Origin: CAMYKD01 sp041617155
GTDB taxonomy: Bacteria > Pseudomonadota > Alphaproteobacteria > Kiloniellales > JAKSDN01
DNA: 50,206 nt
Reading direction: 5' to 3'
Assembly: GCA_041617155.1 (NCBI GenBank)
Contig: JBFJPL010000016.1
Location: 1-50,206 of the forward strand
Position 1 is the stretch's first letter; the number at the start of each line of letters is the position of its first letter. Of the stretch, positions 1-7,409 are shown in pieces. The notes below the pieces were generated by a model. It saw only the letters and a list, made by a program, of their open reading frames with translations, did no database searches and had not been told where the DNA came from. A program made the position numbers and the translations under genes.

Positions 1-41
1 CCGCTCGCCACGGCGGCCGGAAGACTCCGGGCAAAGACACG

Positions 42-127
42 GTTTCACCATGAAGACAGCAAGACACGAAGCGAGCTTCGAGCGCGCGGCGCGCCGACAA
101 AGGGACTTGGCGGCTTGGTGGTGAAAC
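42..127. repeat. Inverted-repeat element at the left edge
   Basis: GTTTCACCA at 42-50 is repeated as its exact complement at 119-127, so the segment is bounded by 9-bp inverted repeats. Inside is a degenerate tandem of GAAGACA/GACACGAAG-like words. A related stretch (TTTGTGTCGTCGTGG, 1158-1172) lies on the other side of the NHL gene. This looks like a dispersed non-coding intergenic repeat. I see no gene in 1-182. Confidence 0.35.
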
Positions 128-182
128 GCAGCCTTTTTTGGGTCCGATTCGGGCTCCGGTTCCCAGACCACTGACGCCGGGG

Positions 183-1043
183 CTAACGCAGCTCGAGGCG
201 GTACTTGACCACCCGATCGTTGCCCGAGTCGGAGATCCAGAGCGTCTCGCCACGGACCTCGATCCCTTCGGGCGTTCGGAACTCGCCGGCGCCCTTGCCC
301 GCACGGCCCGTGCCGATGACGGCGAGGAGAGCGCCATCGGGGGCGATGATCTTGACCGCGTGGTTGTACTTGTCGGCCGCGATCAGCGTGCCGTCCGGCA
401 GCACGTCCTGATAGCGCACGCCATCGAAGTCGTAGGGCGCGCCCTTCAGCTCGCGCTTGATCTCCAGGTCGGGCGAGAGCAGCAGCATACGGTCGTTGCC
501 CGCGTCGGCGAGCCAGATGTCGCCGCCCGGCGCGGTTTCCAGGTCGTGCGGCGAGGCGAGCCCGGTCAGCTGCCCGACCACCTTGCCGTCCTCATAGGCC
601 ACGACGTTGCCCGACCAGGCACCGGCCACATAGACCCGGCCGTTGGGATGGACCAGCACCCCTTCGGGCCCGCGGATGCCGGTCTTCAGCTCGCCCACCA
701 AGGTGGCCTTGGTGCCCGCCATCTCGTAGATCGTGACCCGGTTGTTGTGGGTGTCCGCCACGTAGGCCCGGCCCTCGGCGTCGAAGTCGACGTCGTGGGT
801 GCCGGACTGGTGGTCAGCGCCGAATTCCGCGACCAGCGCGAGCGACTCCGGGTCGAGAAGGACGACGCGACTGTTGCCGACGTCCGAGACGAAGAGGTAC
901 CGGCCGTCGGGCGAGAGCTTGAGGTCGTGCGGGTTGTCCAGCGCGGCCGTGCTGGCGCCGAGAAACTCGACCGTCGGCTGACCCATGGCCGCGCCGGCCG
1001 GCGAGACGGCGAACAGAAGAACGAGCGCGAGGCGAGGCATCAT
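183..1043 (-). CDS. Exported NHL-repeat beta-propeller protein
   Basis: This is a 286-residue protein. It begins with a hydrophobic signal peptide (about residues 1-20, ending near GAAMG) and continues with roughly six NHL-type blades. Each blade carries variants of NPHDLKLSPDGRYLFVSD and GNSRVVLLD, for example ADTHNNRVTIYE, LADAGNDRMLLL and ISDSGNDRVVKY. The start is the first of two adjacent ATGs, because AGGGAG lies 8 bases upstream; longer upstream reading is low-complexity and not protein-like. NHL propellers usually bind ligands or partners, and some are lyases such as PAL. No catalytic signature is visible, so the function is unknown. The product is probably periplasmic or extracellular. 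It stands alone, divergent from the acetyltransferase at 1234. Confidence 0.8.
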   Translation of the reverse strand: MMPRLALVLLFAVSPAGAAMGQPTVEFLGASTAALDNPHDLKLSPDGRYLFVSDVGNSRVVLLDPESLALVAEFGADHQSGTHDVDFDAEGRAYVADTHNNRVTIYEMAGTKATLVGELKTGIRGPEGVLVHPNGRVYVAGAWSGNVVAYEDGKVVGQLTGLASPHDLETAPGGDIWLADAGNDRMLLLSPDLEIKRELKGAPYDFDGVRYQDVLPDGTLIAADKYNHAVKIIAPDGALLAVIGTGRAGKGAGEFRTPEGIEVRGETLWISDSGNDRVVKYRLELR

Positions 1044-1233
1044 CTCTTGTCTCCCTGTGGCGATGGCTCCCAAACGCGGGCGCACCCCGAGCCACCTTGC
1101 GGGACAAACGATCAGGACCGAGTCCCGGCCCTGTTGCAATCCAGAATCCTTGGGGTCTTTGTGTCGTCGTGGCAAGCCCCGCCGAATGGGGTCGTGGATT
1201 GACAGCCTGCGGCCGGCAAGCCAAGACCTTCGC

Positions 1234-1722
1234 ATGGAGACCCGCGATGAAACCCGCGAGGATGTCGCCGCCGTCGAACGGGTGGTCGCAGCCGCGTTTG
1301 GCCGGGCCGCGGAAGCCGCCCTGGTGGCCGCGCTGAGGCGGTCCGGCGATGCGGTGATTTCTCTGGTCGCGGAAGACAACGGCGAAATCGTCGGCCACGT
1401 CATGTTTTCGAGACTTCAGGCGCCCGAGCGGTGTCTCGCGCTCGCGCCGGTATCGGTAACGCCCGGCCGCCAAAACCAGGGACTTGGATCCACGCTGATA
1501 CGCGAAGGCCTGGCCCGCGCGAGACGCGACGGCTGGCGCGCCGTGTTCCTGGTCGGCGAGCCGCGGTTCTACGAGCGCTTTGGATTTGCCGCCGCATCGG
1601 CGGAGAAATTCGACACGATCTATCCGAAGCCGTACTTCATGGCCCTGGAACTCGCGCCAGGCTCGCTCGGCGGCTGCGCGGGAGCGGTGATCTACGCGGC
1701 ACCTTTCCAGGGCCTGGAGTGA
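1234..1722 (+). CDS. GNAT family N-acetyltransferase (YhbS-like)
   Basis: This is a 162-residue single-domain GNAT enzyme. The N-terminus METRDETREDVAAVERVV and the following AAFGRAAEAALVAALRRSG fit the YhbS-like subfamily. The acetyl-CoA pyrophosphate-binding loop is VTPGRQNQGLGSTLI (Q/R-x-x-G-x-G/A type), followed by FYERFGF near the C-terminus, also typical. The predicted reaction is transfer of an acetyl group from acetyl-CoA to an unidentified amine. The start is chosen from the family N-terminus; no strong Shine-Dalgarno is visible. Its last 31 bases overlap, tail to tail, the end of the minus-strand acetyltransferase gene at 1692. Confidence 0.85.
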   Translation: METRDETREDVAAVERVVAAAFGRAAEAALVAALRRSGDAVISLVAEDNGEIVGHVMFSRLQAPERCLALAPVSVTPGRQNQGLGSTLIREGLARARRDGWRAVFLVGEPRFYERFGFAAASAEKFDTIYPKPYFMALELAPGSLGGCAGAVIYAAPFQGLE

Positions 1723-2360
1723 GCGATGTCCGGCACGGCGGTCTCGAACGTCGCCCGAAACAGCGCCTGACCGTCGGAGGCGGCCTCCTCGAAGAAGGAG
1801 AGGTAGGTCGGCCAGGGCGGCCAGATCTTGCCTTCGACCTGCCCTTCCCGGATGACCAGGCGGGCGGCGAACTTGCGCGCCATATGCCGCATCTCTTGGT
1901 TCTCCAGGAGGCAGATCATGTAGACCGTGGTGAGGTAGCGGTTGCGCGCGATGACCAGGATCCTGCGCAGGAGTTCCGTGCCGATGCCCCGGTTCTGGAA
2001 CGGCTTTTCCACCGTGAGCGCAAGCTCCGCCTTACCGGGAAAGTCGGCACCCGTAAGCACGAGCTCGGCCACCCCGCGCAGCTCGCCTTGCACGAAGCAG
2101 CCGAGGATCGTGGCCCTTGGCCAGTCGATCCGTTCGCAGTAGGCGCGAATCGAACGGTCGCCGAGACTGCCGCCAAACCGCATCTGCCGGTCCGAGGCGT
2201 CGAGCCTCAGCAAATGAGCCGCGAGGCGACCCTGGTCGGTCGGCCCGAGCTTGCGAAAGATTGGATTTGGCGGCTGCGTGCGCACGCCCGACCCCGGCCC
2301 GCCGGCCCGGGCCACGGCCGCGGAACGCGCGGTTCTAGGACGAAGAGAGCGCTCGCTCAT
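1692..2360 (-). CDS. GNAT family N-acetyltransferase
   Basis: This is a 222-residue protein. The first 40 residues are Arg/Ala/Pro-rich and probably disordered (MSERSLRPRTARSAAV). A GNAT domain follows, with FRKLGPTDQGRLAAHLLRLD, the beta4 strand AELALTVEKPFQ and the acetyl-CoA loop QNRGIGTELLRRIL. The C-terminal FVIREGQVEGKIWPPW-like region resembles GNAT proteins found next to signalling genes, but the substrate cannot be read. The ATG at 2360 lies inside the end of the preceding gene (26-bp overlap with 2335-2832), so the two are probably one transcript and translationally coupled. A downstream start near RKLGPTD would also leave a complete GNAT domain. Confidence 0.75.
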   Translation of the reverse strand: MSERSLRPRTARSAAVARAGGPGSGVRTQPPNPIFRKLGPTDQGRLAAHLLRLDASDRQMRFGGSLGDRSIRAYCERIDWPRATILGCFVQGELRGVAELVLTGADFPGKAELALTVEKPFQNRGIGTELLRRILVIARNRYLTTVYMICLLENQEMRHMARKFAARLVIREGQVEGKIWPPWPTYLSFFEEAASDGQALFRATFETAVPDIAHSRPWKGAA

Positions 2361-2832
2361 GGCCTTCCAGCCCCGTTTGCTCCAGCCGCACCCGCCAAAT
2401 GCGCCGGCGGCGCTCGACGCTCGAGGCATCGAGCATCGCCCGGACCAGGGCCTCGAGCCGCGCCTCCTCGGCAAGAAGGTTCGCGAGAAAGCGGCTCCGC
2501 TCGGCAGCATCGATGTCGGGATTGTCGCGCAGGATCTCCGCCGAGGACCGGATCGCGGTCAGCGGAGACTGAAGCCGGTCGGCGATCAGCGACAGGGCAT
2601 CGTCGGTGCGGCCCGGTGCAGACGAAGCCGCGCCGGCCATGGCGCGCAGGGTGCGGCGGAGCGCCGCGCCAAGCTCGCGGATGAACCGAGCCATCGCCTC
2701 GGCGCGCAGCTTCCTGGCTCGCTGGATGTGGTGGTCGACCGGGATCAGCGTGACGTCCCCGCCGTCACCGAACAGATCCTTGGGAAGGCCATCGGCGCGC
2801 CGGTCGATCTCTACGCGGCTGGTGGGCAACAT
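2335..2832 (-). CDS. Small protein with degenerate HisKA-like domain
   Basis: This is a 165-residue, mostly helical, cytoplasmic protein. Residues 31-64 (DHHIQRARKLRAEAMARFIR...) look like the Arg-rich amphipathic helix of small DUF1127/RSP_7527-type alphaproteobacterial proteins. Residues 77-140 resemble a histidine-kinase dimerisation (HisKA) domain: SLIADRLQSPLTAIRSSAEI aligns with the H-box pattern HELRTPLT. The phosphoacceptor His is replaced by Asp85, and there is no ATPase domain. It therefore cannot autophosphorylate like a kinase; a dimerisation or scaffold role is inferred. The start is supported by GGAGG 8 bases upstream. It is the first gene of a two-gene unit with the overlapping GNAT gene. 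Confidence 0.65.
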   Translation of the reverse strand: MLPTSRVEIDRRADGLPKDLFGDGGDVTLIPVDHHIQRARKLRAEAMARFIRELGAALRRTLRAMAGAASSAPGRTDDALSLIADRLQSPLTAIRSSAEILRDNPDIDAAERSRFLANLLAEEARLEALVRAMLDASSVERRRRIWRVRLEQTGLEGHERALSSS

Positions 2833-2904
2833 GGAAGACCTCCGTCATTAGCGGCGTTACGAACATCTTCCTCCCTATCCTTGCAGGTTCTACAACAGCT
2901 TATT

Positions 2905-2918
2905 TTGCGCTGCACAAT
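2905..2918 (+). promoter_or_regulatory. PhaR-like operator motif, copy 1
   Basis: TTGCGCTGCACAAT lies 73 bp upstream of the start at 2832. It fits the consensus TGCRNYGCASMA that I recall for Bradyrhizobium PhaR, the polyhydroxybutyrate-responsive repressor. A second copy in the same orientation lies 54 bp further upstream. The 2833-3187 spacer is AT-rich compared with the surroundings, as expected for a promoter region, and no gene is seen in it. Confidence 0.4.
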
Positions 2919-2958
2919 CGGTATTTTGCTATTGAGAAAAAGGTTTTCAAGGTCAATA

Positions 2959-2972
2959 TTGCATTGCACAAT
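2959..2972 (+). promoter_or_regulatory. PhaR-like operator motif, copy 2
   Basis: TTGCATTGCACAAT differs from copy 1 at two positions, both allowed by the degenerate consensus TGCRNYGCASMA. The spacing of 54 bp (about five helical turns) places both copies on the same face of the DNA. Binding by PhaR is inference. Confidence 0.4.
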
Positions 2973-3032
2973 TTTGGGCGTCAGCCCGGGCATGGCCCAA
3001 ATTCGCGGGCCCTCGTCTAAAGCTAAGCCCCC

Positions 3033-3057
3033 GCCATACCCGAGGTATGAGTTGGGT
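3033..3057. promoter_or_regulatory. Candidate palindromic operator, site A
   Basis: The core CCCGAGGTATGAGTTGGG is an imperfect palindrome. It matches the site at 50083-50107 at 19 of 23 positions (shared pattern CCCnAnGTATGAnTTGGG). It lies about 200 bp upstream of the minus-strand gene starting at 2832. The binding protein is unknown. Confidence 0.35.
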
Positions 3058-3187
3058 TACCTCTTGCCGTTCGAGCCGCGACCGGCGAACCGCCGCGGGA
3101 AAGGTCCGGCCGGCAGCTCGATCCAAACGCCGCGGGCGTCGGGCGGTCAGGCGGCGGCGCCTGATCGAACGGCCGGCTTCGTTCAGG

Positions 3188-3616
3188 TCACTCGGATTTC
3201 GGGGCGTATTGCGCGAACACCTCGGCGCCGGTCATATTTCTGGTCTGGTTGGCAAAATCGTAAAAGCCCGGTTTCTCGTCGATGAAGATCTGATGTTCGA
3301 GAACGAATCTTTGGTCATCCTCGAACAATCCGACGGGCACGATGTACTGGTTGTTCGCCTTGATCCTGTAGAACAGGTGGCTGCCGCATCTGCGGCAAAA
3401 GCCGCGTTCGGCCCAGTCCGAGGAGTCGAACACGGTTATGTTGTCTTCGCCCTCGAGCGAGACGTCGCTGCCCGCGTCGACCGCCAGGAGAGGCCCGCCG
3501 GCCCATTTCCGGCACATACCGCAGTGGCAGGCGCCGACGTCCCGGCTCAGCTTCTTGGCGGTGATCCCTGTGGCGCCGCAAAGACAGCGTCCTCCGGCTT
3601 CAGCTAGGTCCGACAT
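3188..3616 (-). CDS. GFA/CENP-V family zinc-binding protein
   Basis: This is a 142-residue protein of the GFA (glutathione-dependent formaldehyde-activating enzyme-like) family. The zinc-binding cysteines are visible in order: GRCLCGAT near the N-terminus, CHCGMCRKW at about residues 30-38, and FCRRCGSHLFY at about 73-83. The length is normal for the family. Members include Gfa, proposed to speed S-hydroxymethylglutathione formation, but most are uncharacterised, so only the fold and metal site are certain. AGGGAG upstream of the ATG at 3616 supports the start. It appears to be a single-gene unit on the minus strand. Confidence 0.85.
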   Translation of the reverse strand: MSDLAEAGGRCLCGATGITAKKLSRDVGACHCGMCRKWAGGPLLAVDAGSDVSLEGEDNITVFDSSDWAERGFCRRCGSHLFYRIKANNQYIVPVGLFEDDQRFVLEHQIFIDEKPGFYDFANQTRNMTGAEVFAQYAPKSE

Positions 3617-3848
3617 TGGCTCTCCCTAATACGGATTTCACCGACACGGCGTGCGGCGATCAGATTAGCCCGCAAGGGGCGCGGAACCAACAGGCCGTTC
3701 CCTATCCAGGCGCGCGGCGGCGAAAGCGGGCCTCGCCGCCGGCCGACGCGATTCGTTGTTTTGCCCCCCGCCGCTTGCTATACCGAAGGACGAGCGCTTT
3801 CCTCCGGATCGGACCCTGGCGCGCCGGCCCTTGAAAGGGGTGATCACC

Positions 3849-4610
3849 ATGCGACGCAGGCGAATCTACGAAGGCAAGGCGAAGGTGCTGTTCGAGGGCC
3901 CGGAGCCGGGCACTCTCGTGCAGTATTTCAAGGACGATGCCACCGCCTTCAACAACCAGAAAAAGGGCATCATCACGGGCAAAGGGGTGCTCAACAACCG
4001 CATCTCCGAGTACCTCATGACCCGGCTCGCCGAAGTCGGCATCCAGACTCACTTCGTGCGCCGGCTCAACATGCGCGAGCAGCTGGTGCGCGAGGTCGAG
4101 ATCATCCCGATCGAAGTGGTGGTGCGCAACGTGGCCGCGGGCACCTTCTCCAAGCGCTTCGGTGTCGAGGAGGGCACGGCGCTGCCGCGCTCCATCGTCG
4201 AGTACTATTTGAAGAACGACGAGCTGGGCGACCCGATGATCTGCGAGGAGCATGTCACCGCGTTCGGCTGGGCCTCGACCCAGGAGCTCGACGACATGAT
4301 GCAAATGTCGCTCCGGATCAACGATTTCCTGTCCGGCCTGTTCCTCGGCGTCGGCCTCAAGCTGGTCGACTTCAAGCTGGAGTTCGGCCGGCTTTGGCAG
4401 GACGAGGAGATGCGCATCGTCCTGGCCGACGAGATCAGCCCGGATTCCTGCCGGCTGTGGGACGTCAAGACCAAGGAGAAGCTGGACAAGGACCGCTTCC
4501 GTCGCGATCTGGGTAAGGTCGAGGAGGCCTACCAGGAGGTCGCCCGGCGCCTGGGCGTGTTGCCCGAGGCGGGGCCGATCGATATCAAGGGCCCCAAGCT
4601 CATGCAGTAA
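3849..4610 (+). CDS. purC: Phosphoribosylaminoimidazole-succinocarboxamide synthase
   Basis: PurC (SAICAR synthase) condenses CAIR with aspartate, using ATP, in de novo purine synthesis. The 253-residue protein starts MRRRRIYEGKAKVLFEGP and continues VQYFKDDATAFNNQKKG, the nucleotide-binding region of the family. It contains REQLVREVEIIPIEVVVRN and the signatures LVDFKLEFGR and DEISPDSCRLWD (about residues 194-205). The ATG at 3849 is preceded by AAAGGGG at good spacing and matches alphaproteobacterial PurC N-termini. It begins the purine block whose later members (purS, purQ, purL) lie 2 kb downstream, separated by an oxidase and a small membrane protein. Confidence 0.97.
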   Translation: MRRRRIYEGKAKVLFEGPEPGTLVQYFKDDATAFNNQKKGIITGKGVLNNRISEYLMTRLAEVGIQTHFVRRLNMREQLVREVEIIPIEVVVRNVAAGTFSKRFGVEEGTALPRSIVEYYLKNDELGDPMICEEHVTAFGWASTQELDDMMQMSLRINDFLSGLFLGVGLKLVDFKLEFGRLWQDEEMRIVLADEISPDSCRLWDVKTKEKLDKDRFRRDLGKVEEAYQEVARRLGVLPEAGPIDIKGPKLMQ

Positions 4611-4647
4611 GGATTTGGCAGTAACTCACGCGTTAAAGACTAGCGCT

Positions 4648-6078
4648 ATGTTGCCTTTGTCCCACGGTTTCAGCCGCCGCCGGATGTTGCTGGCCGCGGG
4701 CGGTGCGCTTGCCGTCGGCGCGACCGGCTTCGGGCCGGCTGCGGCCGCCGTCGCGGTCGAAAAACGGCTCAGCGCCAAGCCGGGCCGCGTTCAACTCGTC
4801 GGGCGCTCCTACCCCAAGACCGACGTCTGGTGCTACGACGAGCGGGTGCCCGGCCCGGAGCTGAGGATTCGCCAGGGCGACCGCCTGACCGTCCGGTTCG
4901 AGAACCGCCTGCCGGAGGACACCACGGTGCACTGGCACGGTCTGCGCATCCCCAACGCGATGGATGGCGTGCCGCACCTGACTCAGCCGCCGGTCGCGCC
5001 GGGTAAGAGCTTCACCTACAGCTTCGTGGTGCCCGATGCCGGCTCGCACTGGTACCACCCGCACGTGCGGTCCGCCGCCCAAGTCGGCCGCGGCCTCTAC
5101 GGTGCGCTGATCGTCGAGGAGCGGATGCCGCCCAAGGTCGACCGGGACCTGACCTGGGTGCTGGACGATTGGCGCATGACGCCGGAGGCGAAAATTACCG
5201 ACGATTTCGATCAGCCCCACGACATGGCCCACGCCGGGCGCATCGGCAATACGGTCACGGTCAACGGCGTCATTCCGGAAACCGAGCCGGTGCGGGCCGG
5301 CGAGCGGATCCGCCTGCGCCTGATCAACGTCGCCAATGCCCGTTTCTTCGCCCTCAACTTCGCCCGCCACCGGCCGGTGATCATCGCCCTGGACGGCCAG
5401 CCCTGCGACCCGCACGAGCCGGACGGCGGCCGGATCGTACTGGGTCCGGCCATGCGCGCCGACCTAATCATCGACATGGCCGGCCGGCCGGGCGAGAAGT
5501 TCGCGGTCACCGACGACTACTACAAGAAGGCCGCCTACCGGCTGCTCGACCTGGCCTACGCGAGGCAACGGCCGCTGCGCGAGAGCCCGCTCGACGCCGC
5601 CCTGCGCCTGCCCGCCAATCCCCTGCCCGAACCCGACCTCCGGCGGGCCGTCCGCCACGAGGTGCTGCTGGAGGGCGGCGCCATGGGCGGCATGGCGGGC
5701 GGCCATTACCGCGGCCAGCTCATGTCGGTCCGGGACCTCAATCGAGCGCACCGGTTCTGGGCGCTCAACGGCGAGGTCGCCGCCGGCCACGAGGAGCCGC
5801 CGCTGCTCACCTACGAGCGGGGCCAGACCGCCGTGATCGAGATGTTCAATGACACCTTCTTCGAGCACCCCATGCACCTGCACGGCCACGCCTTCAAGGT
5901 GCTCAAGCGCGACGGCAAGCCGGTGCCGCACAACATCTGGCAGGACACGGTGATCGTCTCGCGCCAGCAGAGCGTCGAGATCGCCTTCGTCGCCGACAAC
6001 CCGGGCGACTGGATGTTCCACTGCCACGTCCTGGAGCACCAGGTGGCCGGCATGATGGGTGTCATCCGCGTCACCTAG
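4648..6078 (+). CDS. Tat-exported multicopper oxidase
   Basis: This is a 476-residue cupredoxin-type oxidase. The N-terminus has a twin-arginine signal (FSRRRMLLAAGG), so it should be exported folded to the periplasm. Copper ligands are visible as VHWHG (His95), HWYHPH (about 136-141), HPMHLHGHAF (from His407) and FHCHVLEH (458-464) with a Met axial candidate at 469. This is the full set of type 1, 2 and 3 copper sites of CueO/laccase-like oxidases. The GGAMGGMAGGHYRG stretch is a short Met/Gly loop that may bind copper. A TTG at 4615 would add 11 residues; the ATG at 4648 gives a normal Tat leader. It lies 37 bp after purC and may be cotranscribed with it. Copper detoxification is likely but not proven. 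Confidence 0.9.
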   Translation: MLPLSHGFSRRRMLLAAGGALAVGATGFGPAAAAVAVEKRLSAKPGRVQLVGRSYPKTDVWCYDERVPGPELRIRQGDRLTVRFENRLPEDTTVHWHGLRIPNAMDGVPHLTQPPVAPGKSFTYSFVVPDAGSHWYHPHVRSAAQVGRGLYGALIVEERMPPKVDRDLTWVLDDWRMTPEAKITDDFDQPHDMAHAGRIGNTVTVNGVIPETEPVRAGERIRLRLINVANARFFALNFARHRPVIIALDGQPCDPHEPDGGRIVLGPAMRADLIIDMAGRPGEKFAVTDDYYKKAAYRLLDLAYARQRPLRESPLDAALRLPANPLPEPDLRRAVRHEVLLEGGAMGGMAGGHYRGQLMSVRDLNRAHRFWALNGEVAAGHEEPPLLTYERGQTAVIEMFNDTFFEHPMHLHGHAFKVLKRDGKPVPHNIWQDTVIVSRQQSVEIAFVADNPGDWMFHCHVLEHQVAGMMGVIRVT

Positions 6079-6148
6079 GCGTCTGTCAGATTCGCGCGTA
6101 TTTCCCGGTGGCGCCGTGCCGGCTCCTAGCCGGACATTTACTAGTGAT

Positions 6149-6177
6149 TTGAAAATTGCCAGCCGTTGTGGTATAGT
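6149..6177 (+). promoter_or_regulatory. Sigma-70 promoter for the small membrane protein
   Basis: TTGAAA (6149-6154) and TATAGT (6172-6177) are separated by exactly 17 bp in an AT-rich spacer, close to the sigma-70 consensus. The expected transcript start is about 6184, some 30 bases before the ATG at 6216. This promoter could also feed purS and the rest of the purine genes. Confidence 0.6.
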
Positions 6178-6215
6178 AACATTCAATAATGAAACCGTGA
6201 ATTCAGGTAGATTTC

Positions 6216-6440
6216 ATGGAAAACGCAGCGAAGTATCAAGATTTTGCCCGTAAGCGCCCTTTGCTTGCCTGGGCAAGATTTAGGGCCGCAGGGAGCCTTT
6301 TCCTCAAGGACCCGGCCGACAACTTCATCCTTTTTGCCGTGCTCGTCCTGCTCGGCACCGTTCTGCTGGTCGCATTCATGTGGTTCGAATGGCGGGCCGA
6401 GCACGAAGTTCTGGCGCAGTTTCTGGTCCGCCAGCCCTGA
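6216..6440 (+). CDS. Small single-pass membrane protein, unknown function
   Basis: This is a 74-residue product. Residues 1-33 are basic and polar, followed by one strong transmembrane segment (FILFAVLVLLGTVLLVAFMW, about 37-56) and a short acidic tail (EWRAEHEVLAQFL). AGGTAG lies about 9 bases upstream of the ATG, and a well-formed promoter sits in front, which argues for a real gene. I do not recognise a family. It lies between the multicopper oxidase and purS. Confidence 0.55.
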   Translation: MENAAKYQDFARKRPLLAWARFRAAGSLFLKDPADNFILFAVLVLLGTVLLVAFMWFEWRAEHEVLAQFLVRQP

Positions 6441-6569
6441 CGCGCCGGGTGTTGCGGTCCCTCGAAAAACCGGGCTTGGCACTCTCCTGGCCGCTTGTCA
6501 GCGCGCCTGGCCGTCGCTAGTCTCCGGGCGCTCAAGCTCGATCTGTCATCGGAGTCGGGAGACCAGAAG

Positions 6570-6812
6570 GTGCATGCCCGTGTCCACGTCACCTTGAAAA
6601 GCGGCGTTCTCGACCCCCAAGGCAAGGCCATCGAACACGCCCTCCACAACCTCGGTTTCGATGGCGTCGGCGAGGTCCGCCAAGGCAAGGTGATCGAGCT
6701 GGTGCTGAGCGAGCAAGACCCCGCCAAGGCGCGGGCCAGCGTCGAGGCGATGTGCGAGCAATTGCTCGCCAACACGGTGATCGAGAACTACGCCATCGAA
6801 CTGAAGACCTGA
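6570..6812 (+). CDS. purS: FGAM synthase subunit PurS
   Basis: PurS is the small structural subunit that bridges PurQ and PurL in the three-part formylglycinamidine ribonucleotide synthase of purine synthesis. Starting at GTG 6570 gives 80 residues, the normal size, beginning (M)HARVHVTLKSGVLDPQGKAI, which matches the family. It continues with the conserved VRQGKVIEL and ends NTVIENYAIEL. GGGAG lies about 9 bases upstream of the GTG. An in-frame ATG at 6495 would add 25 residues not found in the family, so it is rejected. The next gene, also GTG-started, follows after 21 bp. Confidence 0.93.
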   Translation: MHARVHVTLKSGVLDPQGKAIEHALHNLGFDGVGEVRQGKVIELVLSEQDPAKARASVEAMCEQLLANTVIENYAIELKT

Positions 6813-6833
6813 AGCCGGGCGAGCCAAGCTTAC

Positions 6834-7409
6834 GTGAGCGAACGACGGCGAGATATCTACTGGAACCCCTGGGACGAGCCCGGCTCCGAGCATCTGTGCC
6901 TGCTGCTCGGCGACGACGGCGTCCAAGCCGACGGCTTGATTCTGCGCCGCAAGGAGGGCCGCGACCTGCGCGCCCACTACCGCCTGGAGACCGGGCCGGA
7001 CTGGTCCGTCCGCCGGCTGCATTTCGCCATACTGGGGACCGAACTGGCCTTGCGCGTGGAAAGCGACGGCGCCGGCACTTGGATGGTCAACCGCGCGCCG
7101 GCGCCCGTGCTCAACGGCTGCCTCGACCTGGACATCCAACTGACCCCCTTCACCAACACCCTGGCGCTGCGCCGTCTCGAACTGGCCGAAGGCGAGAGCG
7201 CCGAGCTGCGCGTCGCCTATTTGCCGGTGCCGGAGCTCGACGTGCGCCCGGCCAAGCAACGCTACACCTGCCTGAAGCGGCGCGGCCCGGAGGGCGGGCT
7301 CTACCGCTACGAGGGCCTGTTCCGAGACTTCAGGGCCGAGCTGCCGGTCGACCAGGACGGCGTGGTGCTGGACTACCCCGAAACCTTCAAGAGGATCTGG
7401 CCGCTATGA
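6834..7409 (+). CDS. Putative glycolipid-binding family protein (DUF1089)
   Basis: This is a 191-residue protein of the putative glycolipid-binding family (Pfam PF06475, formerly DUF1089). Typical features are the opening IYWNPWDEPGSEHL, the segment GLILRRKEGRDLRAHYRLE, the pattern LDIQLTPFTNTLALRRLEL, and the end QRYTCLKRRGPEGGLYRYEG followed by DFRAELPVDQDGVVLDYP. The known fold is a beta-barrel with a hydrophobic cavity; the ligand and role are not established. It starts at GTG 6834 and its stop overlaps the purQ start (ATGA at 7406-7409), so its translation is coupled to purQ. Its position between purS and purQ is unusual. Confidence 0.85.
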   Translation: MSERRRDIYWNPWDEPGSEHLCLLLGDDGVQADGLILRRKEGRDLRAHYRLETGPDWSVRRLHFAILGTELALRVESDGAGTWMVNRAPAPVLNGCLDLDIQLTPFTNTLALRRLELAEGESAELRVAYLPVPELDVRPAKQRYTCLKRRGPEGGLYRYEGLFRDFRAELPVDQDGVVLDYPETFKRIWPL

